This document shows positions 29,394-38,261 of a stretch of DNA of 64,000 bases, piece after piece. Each line of letters starts with the position of its first letter. The first letter of the stretch is position 1. The stretch comes from Chloroflexota bacterium (GTDB lineage: Bacteria; Chloroflexota; Dehalococcoidia; Lucifugimonadales; Lucifugimonadaceae), in the NCBI GenBank assembly GCA_027624075.1, contig JAQBUH010000006.1, positions 1-64,000 on the forward strand, written 5' to 3'. The notes below the pieces were generated by a model, which had not been told where the DNA came from, made no database searches, and saw nothing but the letters and a program-made list of their open reading frames with translations. The translations under genes were made by a program, and so were the position numbers.

Positions 29394-31199
29394 ATGCACT
29401 CGGCGGCGCTGGTGGGACGCGACGGCGCGATCGACTGGCTGTGCCTGCCCGCATTCGACTCGCCGGCCGTCTTCTCCGCCATCCTCGATGACGATAAGGG
29501 CGGCTTCTTCAGCATCGCATCCGTTGACGCGCATGACCTCCGCCAGATCTACTTCCCTGAGACCAACGTGCTGACCACCCGGTTCGGTGGAAACGACTCC
29601 GTCGCTCAGATCACCGACTTCATGCCGATAGGCAAAAACGGTGACGGCACAGACTACGCGGACGGCCACTCGAACGGCTCCAGCCACGGAAACGAGCGAC
29701 GGCTCATTCGCTACGTGCAAGGCGTGATGGGTCAGACGGTCATCCGGCTGGAATGCCGCCCGCGGTTCAACTTCGGCGCAACGGCGCACACAGTCGAGAT
29801 GACGAACGCCGGAGTGACCTTCCGCGCAGAAACGGGCGAACGGCTCAGCCTTTCTCTGCTGTGCGACTTTTCCATCAGGGAAGGCGGCGTTGTTGCGGAG
29901 TTCACTCTCGGACCCAAAGAGGCGATGACCTTTTCGCTGGAGTGGCTGACCGAAGACAGCCTCAAGCCAAAGATCCTGTCTGCGGCACAGGGTGATGACC
30001 TGTTCCACGAGACCGTGACGTTCTGGCGCGAATGGGTTGCGCGCGGCACCTATGACGGCCGCTGGAGAGAGGACGTAATCAGGTCTCTGCTCACGCTGAA
30101 GCTCCTGACCTACAGCCCCACCGGCGCAATCATCGCGGCGCCAACGACATCGCTGCCTGAGGTGATCGGCGGGAGCCGCAACTGGGACTACAGATACTGC
30201 TGGATCAGGGATTCGGCACTCACCCTGCAGGCGTTCATGCGCACCGGATACATCGAAGAGGCGAGACTTTTCATGCGCTGGCTCGGCGAGCGTTGCCGCG
30301 AGAGCTCAGAGACTGACCACCCGCTGCAGATCATGTACGGGATCAGGGGTGAGCGGGAGCTGCACGAACTGCAGTTGGACCACCTCGACGGCTATCGCGA
30401 ATCGCGCCCGGTCCGGATCGGCAACGCGGCATACGGCCAGCTCCAACTCGACATGTACGGAGAGCTGATGGAGGCGGTCTACGTCTATAACCGGCACGCC
30501 TATCCGATCTCGTTCGACCTGTGGCGGTCGCTCAGCAACATACTGGACTGGGTGGCGGAAAACTGGAAAGCGCCGGACGAAGGGATCTGGGAGGTGCGCG
30601 GCGGCCCCAGGCACTTCGTCCACTCCAAGCTGATGGCCTGGAACGCGCTCGCAAAGGGCCTGAAGCTGGCAGACGAGCGGTCGCTGCCCGCATCGAGAGA
30701 GCTGTGGCTCAACGCGCGCGACGAGATTCTGCTCGAGATCATGGACAAGGGCTGGAACCACGAACTCCAGAGCTTCGTCCAGAGCTACGGCTCTGACGTT
30801 CTCGACGCATCCCTGCTGCAACTGTTGAACATCGGCGCGCTGTCCCCTCGCGGCCCGCGGATGATGACGACCGTCTCCCAGATCGAACAGCGGCTTTCCA
30901 GGGACAGTCTCGTCTACCGGTATGACCCTGCCGCCTCTCCAGACGGCCTGGACGGCGCCGAAGGAACGTTCACGATGTGTACGTTCTGGCTCGTCGAGGC
31001 GTACACCCGGATGGGCAGGCTCGACGACGCCCGCTTTCTCTTCGAGAGGATGCTCGGCTACGCGTCACCGCTCGGTCTCTACGCGGAGGAGACTGGCCCG
31101 ACGGGCGATCTGCTTGGCAACTTTCCGCAGGCGTTCACGCACCTCTCCCTCATCAACGCCGCGTTCATCCTGAACCGGGCGCTGGACCGCGGCAGGTAG
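29394..31199 (+). CDS. Glycoside hydrolase family 15 (glucoamylase/trehalase-like)
   Basis: About 601 residues: a beta-sandwich N-terminal domain (HSAALVGRDGAIDWLCLPAF, DSPAVFSAILDDDKGGFFS), then an (alpha/alpha)6 barrel. Barrel motifs: NWDYRYCWIRDSALTLQAFM, GIWEVRGGPRHFVHSKLMAW (general acid Glu region) and EETGPTGDLLGNFPQAFTHL (general base region). GH15 members hydrolyse alpha-glucosidic bonds; bacterial ones next to otsA/otsB are often trehalases. The usual N-terminal signature continues upstream of the ATG (YKRLEEYGLIGN in frame), but no ATG, GTG or TTG precedes it before the in-frame TGA at 29316. The true start may be a rare codon, for example CTG at 29367. The 304 bases between the divergent genes hold nothing else I can identify. 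Confidence 0.88.
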   Translation: MHSAALVGRDGAIDWLCLPAFDSPAVFSAILDDDKGGFFSIASVDAHDLRQIYFPETNVLTTRFGGNDSVAQITDFMPIGKNGDGTDYADGHSNGSSHGNERRLIRYVQGVMGQTVIRLECRPRFNFGATAHTVEMTNAGVTFRAETGERLSLSLLCDFSIREGGVVAEFTLGPKEAMTFSLEWLTEDSLKPKILSAAQGDDLFHETVTFWREWVARGTYDGRWREDVIRSLLTLKLLTYSPTGAIIAAPTTSLPEVIGGSRNWDYRYCWIRDSALTLQAFMRTGYIEEARLFMRWLGERCRESSETDHPLQIMYGIRGERELHELQLDHLDGYRESRPVRIGNAAYGQLQLDMYGELMEAVYVYNRHAYPISFDLWRSLSNILDWVAENWKAPDEGIWEVRGGPRHFVHSKLMAWNALAKGLKLADERSLPASRELWLNARDEILLEIMDKGWNHELQSFVQSYGSDVLDASLLQLLNIGALSPRGPRMMTTVSQIEQRLSRDSLVYRYDPAASPDGLDGAEGTFTMCTFWLVEAYTRMGRLDDARFLFERMLGYASPLGLYAEETGPTGDLLGNFPQAFTHLSLINAAFILNRALDRGR

Positions 31200-31276
31200 C
31201 CGCCAGAGCGCTCCCGTTACCGGCCGTGCCCGTATACTCCACAGTCTGAGATCAATACAAACTGCTGGAGCAGGCC

Positions 31277-33301
31277 ATGACCACGCGCTCTTACCCGGGC
31301 CACGACACCAAAGATGTGACCACCGAAGATATCCTGGGCTCGTCCCCCGGGACCGCCAGCTGGGAGATCAGGACTCACGCAGACGGCCCCGCCGGGAGCG
31401 TGCCGTTTACGCCGGAGTTCCTGATCGATGAGCCGAGCGGCAACCACTTCGGCATGAGCCAGAACGCAGGGATGGGCTGGGAGCCGTCTGAGCTCCTCCG
31501 CAAGCAGTTCATCATCCTCTCGACCGCAGGCGGAATCCGGGAAGAGGACGGCACGGCCGTCGCCCTCGGCCTGCACACCGGCCATTTCGAGCTCGCCTCG
31601 CTAGTCAAGTCTGCGGCGAAGGAGTTCAGGGAGCTGAAGTCGGTGCCGTTCGCCGTCTTCTGCTCTGACCCCTGCGACGGCCGGACACAGGGCACAACCG
31701 GAATGCTCGACAGCCTGCCGTACCGCAACGACGCTGCGCAGGTGTTTCGTCGGCTTGCCCGCTCCCTGCCAACAGCGCGCGGCGTGCTCGGGATCGCGTC
31801 ATGCGACAAAGGGCTGCCTGCCATGATGATGGCGCTCGCCGGCCTCCAGGACAGGCCGGTCGCCATCGTCCCAGGCGGCGTCACGCTTGCGCCCCACAAC
31901 GGTGAAGACGCGGGACAGATCCAGTCGATCGGCGCACGCTTCGCGCAGGGTGAAGTCACGCTCCAGTACGCGCAGGATGTCGGTTGCCGTGCGTGTGCTT
32001 CTCCGGGCGGCGGCTGCCAGTTCCTCGGCACAGCAGGCACGTCTCAGGTCGTTTCCGAAGCGCTTGGCCTCGCAATCACCCACGCCGCCCTTTCGCCTTC
32101 CGGCACCCCGGCGTGGCGAGACATTGCGATCCGCACGGCGCGGGCGCTCGTCGCAATGGAAAAACGCGGCATTAAGTCGAGCGATATCCTGACAGACGGC
32201 GCTTTCGAGAACGCAATGGCGGTCCACGCGGCATGCGGCGGGTCGACAAACCTGCTCCTGCACACGCCTGCCATCGCCCACGCGGCAGGACGGAGGCGCA
32301 TGGGAGTCGATGACTGGAACCGCGTCAACCGGCAGGTCCCGAGGCTTGTCGACGTCCTGCCGAACGGCCCTGTCGGCCACCCGACTGCGCAGCTATACGC
32401 GGCGGGCGGCGTGCCGGAGGTGATGCTCCACCTGCGACGTCTCGGACTGCTCAACACGGGCGTGATGACGGCGACCGGCCAGACGCTTGGAGAGAACCTG
32501 GACTGGTGGGAGGAATCTGAGCGACGTGCAGACGTGCGACGGTACCTGAAGGAGACAGACGGCGTTGACCCGGACAATGTGATCATGTCTCCCGGCCGGG
32601 CAAAGCAGAAGGGCCTCACCAGCACGATCTCATTCCCGATGGGCAACCTTGCCCCGGAAGGCTCTGTCATCAAGAGCACGGCTATCGACCCCACGGTGGT
32701 CGGCGAGGACGGCGTGTACCGCAACACCGGCAAGGCCAGGGTGTTCCGGTCGGAGCGTGACGCCATCCGGGCGATCAAGTCGCGCGACGAGGACGAAAAA
32801 GTGAAGGCAGGAGACATCATGGTGCTTACCTGCGGCGGGCCGATGGGGACCGGCATGGAGGAGGTGTACCAGATCACGGCCGCCCTCAAGCACCTCTCAT
32901 ACGGCAAGCAGGTGGCGCTCATCACAGACGCGCGCTTCTCCGGCGTGTCAACAGGCGCGTGCATCGGCCACGTCGGGCCTGAGGCGCTCGCCGGCGGGCC
33001 AATCGGCAGGGTACGCGAGGGCGACACGATCGAGATCATCGTTGACCGCAACACGCTTGAGGGTTCGATCAACCTGGTCGGCCGTGACGGTGAGGTGAGC
33101 GGCGCTGAGTGGGGGACCGCTGAGCTTGCGAAGCGTGCCGATCCGGGAGACCTTGCGCCGCACCCGCAGCTGCCGGACGACTCACGTTTGTGGGCGGCGC
33201 TGCAGGGCGTCTCAGGCGGGACATGGGGAGGCTGCGTTTTCGACGTTGACGAGATCGTGAAGACGCTGGAGGCAGGCAAGAGGGCGCTGAGCGGCGGCTG
33301 A
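31277..33301 (+). CDS. YjhG/YagF-type dehydratase (IlvD/Edd superfamily)
   Basis: 674 residues, the longer YjhG/YagF branch of the IlvD/Edd dehydratases. E. coli YjhG and YagF are D-xylonate dehydratases giving 2-keto-3-deoxy-xylonate. Seen: branch-specific [20 protein letters not shown], Fe-S ligand regions [12 protein letters not shown] and [48 protein letters not shown] and [20 protein letters not shown]. Length is near the YjhG range (about 655) and well above IlvD (about 560). ATG start with CTGGAGCAGG upstream. Together with the two enolase-superfamily dehydratases it points to sugar-acid catabolism. Confidence 0.88.
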   Translation: MTTRSYPGHDTKDVTTEDILGSSPGTASWEIRTHADGPAGSVPFTPEFLIDEPSGNHFGMSQNAGMGWEPSELLRKQFIILSTAGGIREEDGTAVALGLHTGHFELASLVKSAAKEFRELKSVPFAVFCSDPCDGRTQGTTGMLDSLPYRNDAAQVFRRLARSLPTARGVLGIASCDKGLPAMMMALAGLQDRPVAIVPGGVTLAPHNGEDAGQIQSIGARFAQGEVTLQYAQDVGCRACASPGGGCQFLGTAGTSQVVSEALGLAITHAALSPSGTPAWRDIAIRTARALVAMEKRGIKSSDILTDGAFENAMAVHAACGGSTNLLLHTPAIAHAAGRRRMGVDDWNRVNRQVPRLVDVLPNGPVGHPTAQLYAAGGVPEVMLHLRRLGLLNTGVMTATGQTLGENLDWWEESERRADVRRYLKETDGVDPDNVIMSPGRAKQKGLTSTISFPMGNLAPEGSVIKSTAIDPTVVGEDGVYRNTGKARVFRSERDAIRAIKSRDEDEKVKAGDIMVLTCGGPMGTGMEEVYQITAALKHLSYGKQVALITDARFSGVSTGACIGHVGPEALAGGPIGRVREGDTIEIIVDRNTLEGSINLVGRDGEVSGAEWGTAELAKRADPGDLAPHPQLPDDSRLWAALQGVSGGTWGGCVFDVDEIVKTLEAGKRALSGG

Positions 33302-33325
33302 TCCAGCCAGTGGCCAGAGCGAGTC

Positions 33326-33995
33326 TTAGCTCGCCTCAACAGACGCAAATTCCTTCAAGCCGTCGAGTTGCTGCTTCGTCCCTATCGCCACAAGCACGTC
33401 AGTCGAGTTCAGCACAGTGCCCGGAGTCGCAAGCACGGTCATCGTGCCGCCTCGCTTCCGCGCGCCGACTATGTTTGCGCTGGCCCGCTCAATGAGACCG
33501 GTCTCACCGAGTGTCATCTCATCGAACGGCGACTGCGCCGCCAGCCGCACCATGTCCATCTCCATTTCGACATCGTGGTCCGTCAGGACGACTTCGAGGG
33601 ACCCTGAGACTTCTGGCCACACACATTCCCGCCGCACGTTCTATCCCCGCAACCCCGCATGCTCTATTCCCGCAGCCCGCAACGTGTCGTCGCTGCCGGA
33701 GTCTCCCAGGATGGCCGCGTGGCCGTCTTCGATGGCACGCGCAATCTCTGCCTCGGAAGAGTCGACAACAACAACCTCTTTGCCAGCGTGTCTCAACTCG
33801 GCAACCACACTCTCCCCGGTCCTGCCGTAGCCGCAAACCACGTAGTGACCGCTCATACCGGCAATATGTCTGTTCATGCGTCGCTGTCCAATCACTCCGC
33901 CAAGCTGGCCTGATAGCAGGTATTCGGCCAACACGCCGGCAACATAAAGGATGGTCCACACCCCGAACAGGATGACGAAGATGTTCAGCGCCTTT
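33326..33995 (-). pseudogene. Potassium channel (TrkA-N/TrkA-C) remnant
   Basis: The upstream part keeps the last transmembrane helix and the start of the Rossmann regulatory domain: ALNIFVILFGVWTILYVAGV, IGQRRMNRHIAGMSGHYVVC, GYGRTGESVVAELRHAGKEV. It stops at TAG (33641-33643) after AAGIEHAGLRG. In the same frame downstream lies a TrkA-C-like end, LEVVLTDHDVEMEMDMVRLA to VGARKRGGTMTVLATPG. About 70 residues expected between the two parts are missing, and the pore and first helix are absent. So it has an N-terminal loss, an internal deletion and a nonsense codon. The 5' end now abuts a zinc-ribbon gene. Confidence 0.85.
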
Positions 33996-34220
33996 CTAGG
34001 CCGCGGACGAAGCGCCGACGCCTGCCTCTTCTGCGGCCTCTGCGATAGCGGCAGCCTCGAACTCAATCTTCAATTGCTTTAGCCAGGTCACGGCATCCGT
34101 GTTGTCTGGCAAGTCTCGCATCAAGCCGCAGTTGAGGCACTGCAGGTACTCGGTGTACGGGTCCCGGTTGTGCTCAATCGTTCCGGTCCGGCACTTTGGA
34201 CAAGCCCTGAAGTACAGCAT
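33996..34220 (-). CDS. Small zinc-ribbon protein
   Basis: 74 residues from ATG at 34218-34220, chosen because AGGAGG lies 8 bases upstream; an earlier in-frame start would add 17 residues without a ribosome site. Sequence MLYFRACPKCRTGTIEHN, then TEYLQCLNCGLMRDLPDN: two CxxC pairs form a zinc ribbon, followed by an Ala/Glu-rich helix (EFEAAAIAEAAEEAGVGASSAA). Function unknown; similar small ribbons are found in DNA- or RNA-associated proteins. Its stop codon lies at the break point of the adjacent channel remnant. Confidence 0.65.
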   Translation of the reverse strand: MLYFRACPKCRTGTIEHNRDPYTEYLQCLNCGLMRDLPDNTDAVTWLKQLKIEFEAAAIAEAAEEAGVGASSAA

Positions 34221-34432
34221 CTCGTTCGCCTCCTGGTCAGTCCTCGTCATTCCTCTTGCGGACGCCACCATTCTGTCCTGCCAACATCAAGATTCGGTGA
34301 ATAACCGCCTCACTCCCATGTCGATTCAGTGAAGAGACGTCGAGAATGGCAAAACAGTTCCACTTTTCATGACAATGAGATGCATTCTCAACAAACGAGA
34401 TGCGGCACGCGACTTTGAGAGAGGCGGCTCGG

Positions 34433-35704
34433 CTAAACGAGAGCGCGGTTATTCAGCTTCACCGTTCGCCCGGACTGGACTACAGTCGACGCGATGTTGA
34501 GGTTGCGGATATTCCGGGCAGGGTCGCCTTCGAATGCGGCAAGGTCAGCCACCATCCCCGGCTTGATGCGTCCTGCAATGCCGTTGACGCGCACGGCTTC
34601 GGCAGTGCCGGCGGTTGCCGTGTGGATGGCCCGCCAGGGTGACCAGCCGAGCCACTCGACAAACGCCCACGCGTTTGCGGCGGTCAGATCGTGGTAGGCG
34701 TGGACCATTCCCATGTCGAGACCAGACGTGAAGCGGACGCCCGCCTCATCCATCTTGAGCAGCAACTCAATGTGCGCGCTCACCGTGATCTCCTTTGCGG
34801 AGACCGCCCAGTGGACCGGCGCGCCGGCCAGTCCGTGCTGACTCTTCGCCTCCTCGCCGAGCAGCTGGTGGCCGATCGTCGGGTCGACCCACTGGCCCTG
34901 GTCCGCCATTCGCCTCACCACATCCGGCCGGTAGTCCAACTCGGCGTCCGGGTCCTGGTCGTACCAGCGGGCGTGGATCAGGTTGTGTATTCCGGCCTCG
35001 ACACAGTTCTGAACGCCGTCTGCGGCCAGCGTGTGTGCCACGATCTGGACGCCTGAGCGTTCCGCCTCACCAACTGCGGCGGCCAGCGTGGCTGCGGAGT
35101 ACTGCGGTCTGCGCGGGTTCGCGGTAGGCGTGAACATGCCGCCCGTCGCCATCATCTTGATCACATTCGCGCCCAGCCTCACCTGCCTGCGCACGGCCGA
35201 AACGACCTCGTCCGTCGTGTCCGCCTCGGTCCCAAAGAACCAGCAGTGCCCTGCTGTAATTGTGATGGGCGTACCCGCAAGCAGCATACGCGGCCCCGGA
35301 ATCACACCAGCCTCAACCGCCGCCCGGACAGGAAACGCCACCTCATTGTGGGAGCCCAGGTCTCGAATCGTCGTCGTGCCTGCCAGCAGCGCCTTCCGCA
35401 TGGCGTTCACTGCCCGCATGGTCAGCACCGGCACGTCCTCGCTCATCGCAAGTTGCTGCGCGTCTCCGGTGGCAGAGCAGTGCATGTGGCAGTGAGCGTC
35501 TATCAGGCCGGGCAGGAGCGAAACGTCGCCGAGGTCGAAAAGCTCGGCTGTGCCGGCGATATCTGCGGGAAGCTGGCTCTTCGGCGTCACCGCGGCGATC
35601 CTGTCGCCTTCAACGATTACGGCATGGTCTGTCAGCCAGCCGTCGACGGCCTCATTTGCCACTCGTGCGGCCGTGAAAACGCTTCGCGCGGGCTGTTGTG
35701 TCAC
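34433..35704 (-). CDS. Metal-dependent amidohydrolase
   Basis: 423 residues, amidohydrolase superfamily of the imidazolonepropionase/prolidase-like group. Metal sites: LLPGLIDAHCHMH (HxH), GANVIKMMATGG (carboxylated Lys), VQIVAHTLAADGVQNCVEAG, NLIHARWYD, and FTSGLDMGMVHAYHD with the final Asp. The N- and C-terminal beta-sandwich pieces frame the barrel (VIVEGDRIAAVTP; GRIKPGMVADLAAFEGDP). Likely a binuclear hydrolase of amide or peptide-like substrates; the substrate is unknown. There is no signal peptide. It stands 115 bases downstream of the cupin gene in the same direction. Confidence 0.88.
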   Translation of the reverse strand: MTQQPARSVFTAARVANEAVDGWLTDHAVIVEGDRIAAVTPKSQLPADIAGTAELFDLGDVSLLPGLIDAHCHMHCSATGDAQQLAMSEDVPVLTMRAVNAMRKALLAGTTTIRDLGSHNEVAFPVRAAVEAGVIPGPRMLLAGTPITITAGHCWFFGTEADTTDEVVSAVRRQVRLGANVIKMMATGGMFTPTANPRRPQYSAATLAAAVGEAERSGVQIVAHTLAADGVQNCVEAGIHNLIHARWYDQDPDAELDYRPDVVRRMADQGQWVDPTIGHQLLGEEAKSQHGLAGAPVHWAVSAKEITVSAHIELLLKMDEAGVRFTSGLDMGMVHAYHDLTAANAWAFVEWLGWSPWRAIHTATAGTAEAVRVNGIAGRIKPGMVADLAAFEGDPARNIRNLNIASTVVQSGRTVKLNNRALV

Positions 35705-35758
35705 TTATTGAACCCCTTTTTGAGCGATGTGCCGCTGTTTCCTGCCGCTGGGACTGAT

Positions 35759-35816
35759 CGCCTTCGCGGACCGCGCCGTTTTAAGCAGCGCTGACCTCTC
35801 GCCTTCGCGGACCGCG
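35759..35816. repeat. 17-bp direct repeat
   Basis: CGCCTTCGCGGACCGCG occurs exactly at 35759-35775 and again at 35800-35816, 41 bases apart start to start. The second copy ends four bases before the 3' end of the cupin gene. Purpose unknown; it may mark a past duplication or deletion. Confidence 0.7.
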
Positions 35817-35819
35817 TTA

Positions 35820-36194
35820 CTAATCTTCGTATATGATCTCGAACGCGCCGTCCGTGATGAAGATGCCAACGACGTCCGCGTCATCCGTCGCGCCGTGCTC
35901 CATTACCTGACCCTTCGGGAACCAGACCCACGTGCCGGGGCCGTACTCGCCACGGTGCGTCCTCAATCTCCCCTCCAGCACGAATATGCCGTGGCCGCAC
36001 GGGTGCGTGTGCGCCGGGTTGAGCACGCCCTTCGGGTACCGGATCATCCGGATCTCAGTTGCGGTCTGCGGGTCCTTCCTGAGCATCAACCTGCCGAGGT
36101 CGACGCCCAGCTTCGGGTTGAAGCTCGCCTCCCACTCGGCAGACGTCGTGTCGATTGCGTAGTACTCATCAGCGGACGGGTCCTGCTGCATCAT
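35820..36194 (-). CDS. Cupin-domain protein
   Basis: 124 residues. A single cupin: LGRLMLRKDPQTATEIRMIR, then the metal-binding motif HTHPCGHGIFVLEG, and a second motif around GTWVWFPKGQVMEHGATDDA. The start ATG at 36192-36194 shares its first base with the stop codon of the upstream MBL gene (TGATG arrangement), so the two are translationally coupled. In-frame codons further upstream lie inside that gene and are unlikely to be used. Probably a small isomerase, dioxygenase or sensor; reaction unknown. Confidence 0.82.
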   Translation of the reverse strand: MMQQDPSADEYYAIDTTSAEWEASFNPKLGVDLGRLMLRKDPQTATEIRMIRYPKGVLNPAHTHPCGHGIFVLEGRLRTHRGEYGPGTWVWFPKGQVMEHGATDDADVVGIFITDGAFEIIYED

Positions 36195-37072
36195 CAGTCC
36201 AGTGCCTTCCAGTATCTGCGGCCTTCCCATGTGATGATCCGCCCCCAGCCCGGGTAGCTGAGGTGCGAGCCGATCACGACGGCGTCCTCTTCGACAGCTC
36301 GCTCAATGATGTCTCGTCTTGCCTGCCTGCCCATGCCGGCGTCCCAGTCCGGAGAATAGTGCCACTCCGTCTCGGTCACCTGCATCGGCGAGCCCGCAAT
36401 GTCGCCGATCAGCAGGGCGCGTTCATTCCTCGATGAGATAAGCAGGCTCATGTGGCCCGGCGTGTGGCCGGGGGTAGGAAACGCCTCCACTCCGGGCGCA
36501 AGCTGCGTCTTGCCGTCCATCAGGTCGAGCAACCCCAGCCGCTCGATCGGCACTACGCTACGGACCATCGCCTCGGCACGCGGGCCGGACATCATCTCGT
36601 CTGACGAAAAGTGCGCCCAGTCGTGTTCGTGAACCCGATAGCGGGCGTTCGGGAACGTGGGCAGTTCGGGACTGTCATCTTCCCGCATGTTCCAACCGAC
36701 GTGGTCGCCGTGCAGGTGCGTCAGGAACACGGTGTTGACGTCTTCCGGCCTCACGCCCTTTCGCGCCATGTCTCGCAGCAGCTCACCGGGCGCAGGGTTG
36801 CCAAGCATGCTGCCGTGCGGGCCGAAGCCTGTGTCTGCCAGCACGTTCCGGCCGCCGGACGAGAACAAAAAAGAGCCCAGGTTGTTACGGAAGTTCGGGC
36901 CGGAGAAGTACTCGGGAAACCGGTCGTAGTACGGCGCCCAGGCGCCGGTCGGCGTCTTAGGGAAGAGAATATGCGGATCGAACGTGACGCTGCCGTCTGT
37001 CAGCGCGGTGACAGTCACGTCGCCGATCTTCAGAGTGTGGCTCATCGAGCCTGCGCCGGGTGGTAAAGCCAT
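36194..37072 (-). CDS. MBL-fold metallo-hydrolase
   Basis: 292 residues from ATG at 37072, chosen because GAGG lies 8 bases upstream; ATG at 37045 is the alternative. Zinc motifs: VFLTHLHGDHVGWN (HxHxDH), PTPGHTPGHMSLL, LLIGDIAGSPM (Asp bridge) and IGSHLSYPGWG (last His). The N-terminal part TLKIGDVTVTALTDGSVTFD is typical of lactonase-like MBL enzymes. Substrate unknown; AHL-lactonase-type or other ester/lactone hydrolysis is possible. First gene of a coupled pair with the cupin. Confidence 0.88.
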   Translation of the reverse strand: MALPPGAGSMSHTLKIGDVTVTALTDGSVTFDPHILFPKTPTGAWAPYYDRFPEYFSGPNFRNNLGSFLFSSGGRNVLADTGFGPHGSMLGNPAPGELLRDMARKGVRPEDVNTVFLTHLHGDHVGWNMREDDSPELPTFPNARYRVHEHDWAHFSSDEMMSGPRAEAMVRSVVPIERLGLLDLMDGKTQLAPGVEAFPTPGHTPGHMSLLISSRNERALLIGDIAGSPMQVTETEWHYSPDWDAGMGRQARRDIIERAVEEDAVVIGSHLSYPGWGRIITWEGRRYWKALD

Positions 37073-37172
37073 TGGGAATTGCCTCAGACGGTTTTCTACA
37101 CGGTATGACCGGCCGTGGCAACTGGCACAGGCCTTGTCTCGCATGCGATTTGGCCGCACGCGCCGCATGCGA

Positions 37173-37598
37173 TCAGCCGAGTGCAGTGCCGTAGACACGC
37201 TCCGGCCGCACGATCACGACGGCGCGCCTGTCGGCCAGCATGGCGCGGTCGTAGTCGTCCCAGTCCGCATGCTCCGCGCCGCTGATCGCCCTGTACAGCT
37301 CTCTCAGCGCCGTCAGACGCTCTTCATCGGTGGAGTTCGATGAGTCGATGATCTGCGCCGCGCCTTCGAGCACTACGAAGCCCCACCAGTCGTCCTTCGA
37401 TACCAGCAGTGAGCAACGCCGGTCACGCTTCAGGTTCCTGTACTTGGCACGAGTCTCGGTCACCGAGATGCCTGCGCCGCCGCGGAACAGTCCGGAAAGC
37501 ACCACGCTCATCTGCGGCATTCCGTTTTGCCTGAACGTGGTGAGCACGGACTTGTGGCGCTGCGCCAGGAACTCTTCGGTTTTGCCCGTGATGTCCAC
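37173..37598 (-). CDS. PPOX-class split-barrel flavoprotein, possibly F420-dependent
   Basis: 141 residues. Pyridoxamine-phosphate-oxidase-like split barrel: EEFLAQRHKSVLTTFRQNGM, PQMSVVLSGLFR, VTETRAKYRNLKRDRRCSLL, WGFVVLEGAAQII and a C-terminal RPERVYGTALG. The pattern fits the family of probable F420-dependent PPOX enzymes found in Actinobacteria and Chloroflexota. It would bind a flavin or deazaflavin and reduce small substrates. Start ATG or GTG near 37598 with GGGG upstream; 100 bases upstream of the MBL gene in the same direction. Confidence 0.82.
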   Translation of the reverse strand: MDITGKTEEFLAQRHKSVLTTFRQNGMPQMSVVLSGLFRGGAGISVTETRAKYRNLKRDRRCSLLVSKDDWWGFVVLEGAAQIIDSSNSTDEERLTALRELYRAISGAEHADWDDYDRAMLADRRAVVIVRPERVYGTALG

Positions 37599-37720
37599 TA
37601 TTATCCCCCAACCAGCGTTTGCTGATCGACGCTTGAGGCATTGTGGACTATGCCTGCTGGACGCGCGTGACCTGTGGGAGGCGTGAGCAGACGCGTCCGG
37701 CGGTCAGCGGCAATCGGCGC

Positions 37721-37774
37721 TAAAAAGAAAAGCCGCCCGTGCCCGGTCCGGTAAGGTGGTAAGGCGAGAGCGGC
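37721..37774 (-). terminator. Possible terminator downstream of tRNA-Asp
   Basis: On the minus strand GCCGCTC (37768-37774) can pair with GGGCGGC (37732-37738), followed by TTTTCTTTTTA. The loop is long (29 bases), so this is moderate evidence only. Confidence 0.45.
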
Positions 37775-37793
37775 GTTAAGATTCTGGACTTGA

Positions 37794-37870
37794 TGGCGAC
37801 CCCGAGCAGATTCGAACTGCCGGTCTCCTCCTTGACAGGGAGGCGTGTTAGGCCGCTACACCACGGGGCC
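37794..37870 (-). tRNA. tRNA-Asp (GTC), CCA encoded
   Basis: Cloverleaf on the minus strand. The acceptor GGCCCCG pairs with CGGGGTC (one G-U). D stem GTGT/ACAC; anticodon stem CCTCC/GGAGG with loop CTGTCAA (anticodon GTC); T arm GCAG-TTCGAAT-CTGC. Discriminator G followed by an encoded CCA. Mature part without CCA 37797-37870 (74 nt). Confidence 0.96.
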
Positions 37871-37984
37871 ATCGAGTAGCGATCCGCCAACGAAAATGAC
37901 GGAGCCAGTTGAGGTTACGTAACAAGGTTCGCGGAGTCAACAGAGACTCCACACCTGCAGCGACTTAGTTCACTTCGGGTTCAA

Positions 37985-38203
37985 TCAGGCCGGGTTCAAT
38001 CCGGAAGCCTCCTGCTGTCTCGAAACGCAATGCTGGTCCGAGTAAGAGCAGAACACGCAGCAGTCGCCCGCTTTCGGCCTCAGTAACGCACCGCACACTG
38101 TGCAGTCGTAGAACACCTGTCAGGCGTCGGCTGGCATCGACTCACGATGCACGGCTCCGCACTCCGGGCAGGTCAACACCGCCTCCGTGACGATCTCAGC
38201 CAT
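37985..38203 (-). CDS. Putative GDCCVxC-domain selenoprotein (in-frame UGA = Sec28)
   Basis: Read from ATG at 38201-38203 (AGGAG 8 bases upstream), the frame gives MAEIVTEAVLTCPECGAVHR, ESMPADA, then TGA (38120-38122, codon 28), and continues QVFYDCTVCGALLRPKAG, DCCVFCSYSDQHCV to a second TGA at 37985-37987. Total 72 residues if UGA is decoded. The part after UGA carries the family hallmark GDCCVFC and is fully conserved-looking. As I recall this family, Cys homologues read MPTDACQ here, and some members have Sec. A SECIS-like hairpin lies at 38090-38106. Last gene of the csoR-copA-YHS-glutaredoxin operon, so probably a metal- or redox-handling protein. The alternative is a Cys-to-stop mutation. 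The selenium machinery genes are not in this window. Confidence 0.75.
38090..38106 (-). promoter_or_regulatory. Candidate bacterial SECIS hairpin
   Basis: Minus-strand sequence ACTGCA-CAGTG-TGCGGT: a 6-bp stem (one G-U) with a five-base loop containing GU. It begins 14 nt after the UGA, with the loop at +20 to +24. In E. coli fdhF the SelB-binding loop GGUCU lies at +19 to +23. The hairpin is 17 nt, the size of the minimal bacterial SECIS. Confidence 0.55.
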
Positions 38204-38261
38204 AGCAGTAGCTCCTGAACTTTGACGCGATGGCCGTGGGGAGCAGCGGTGGCGCAAACCC

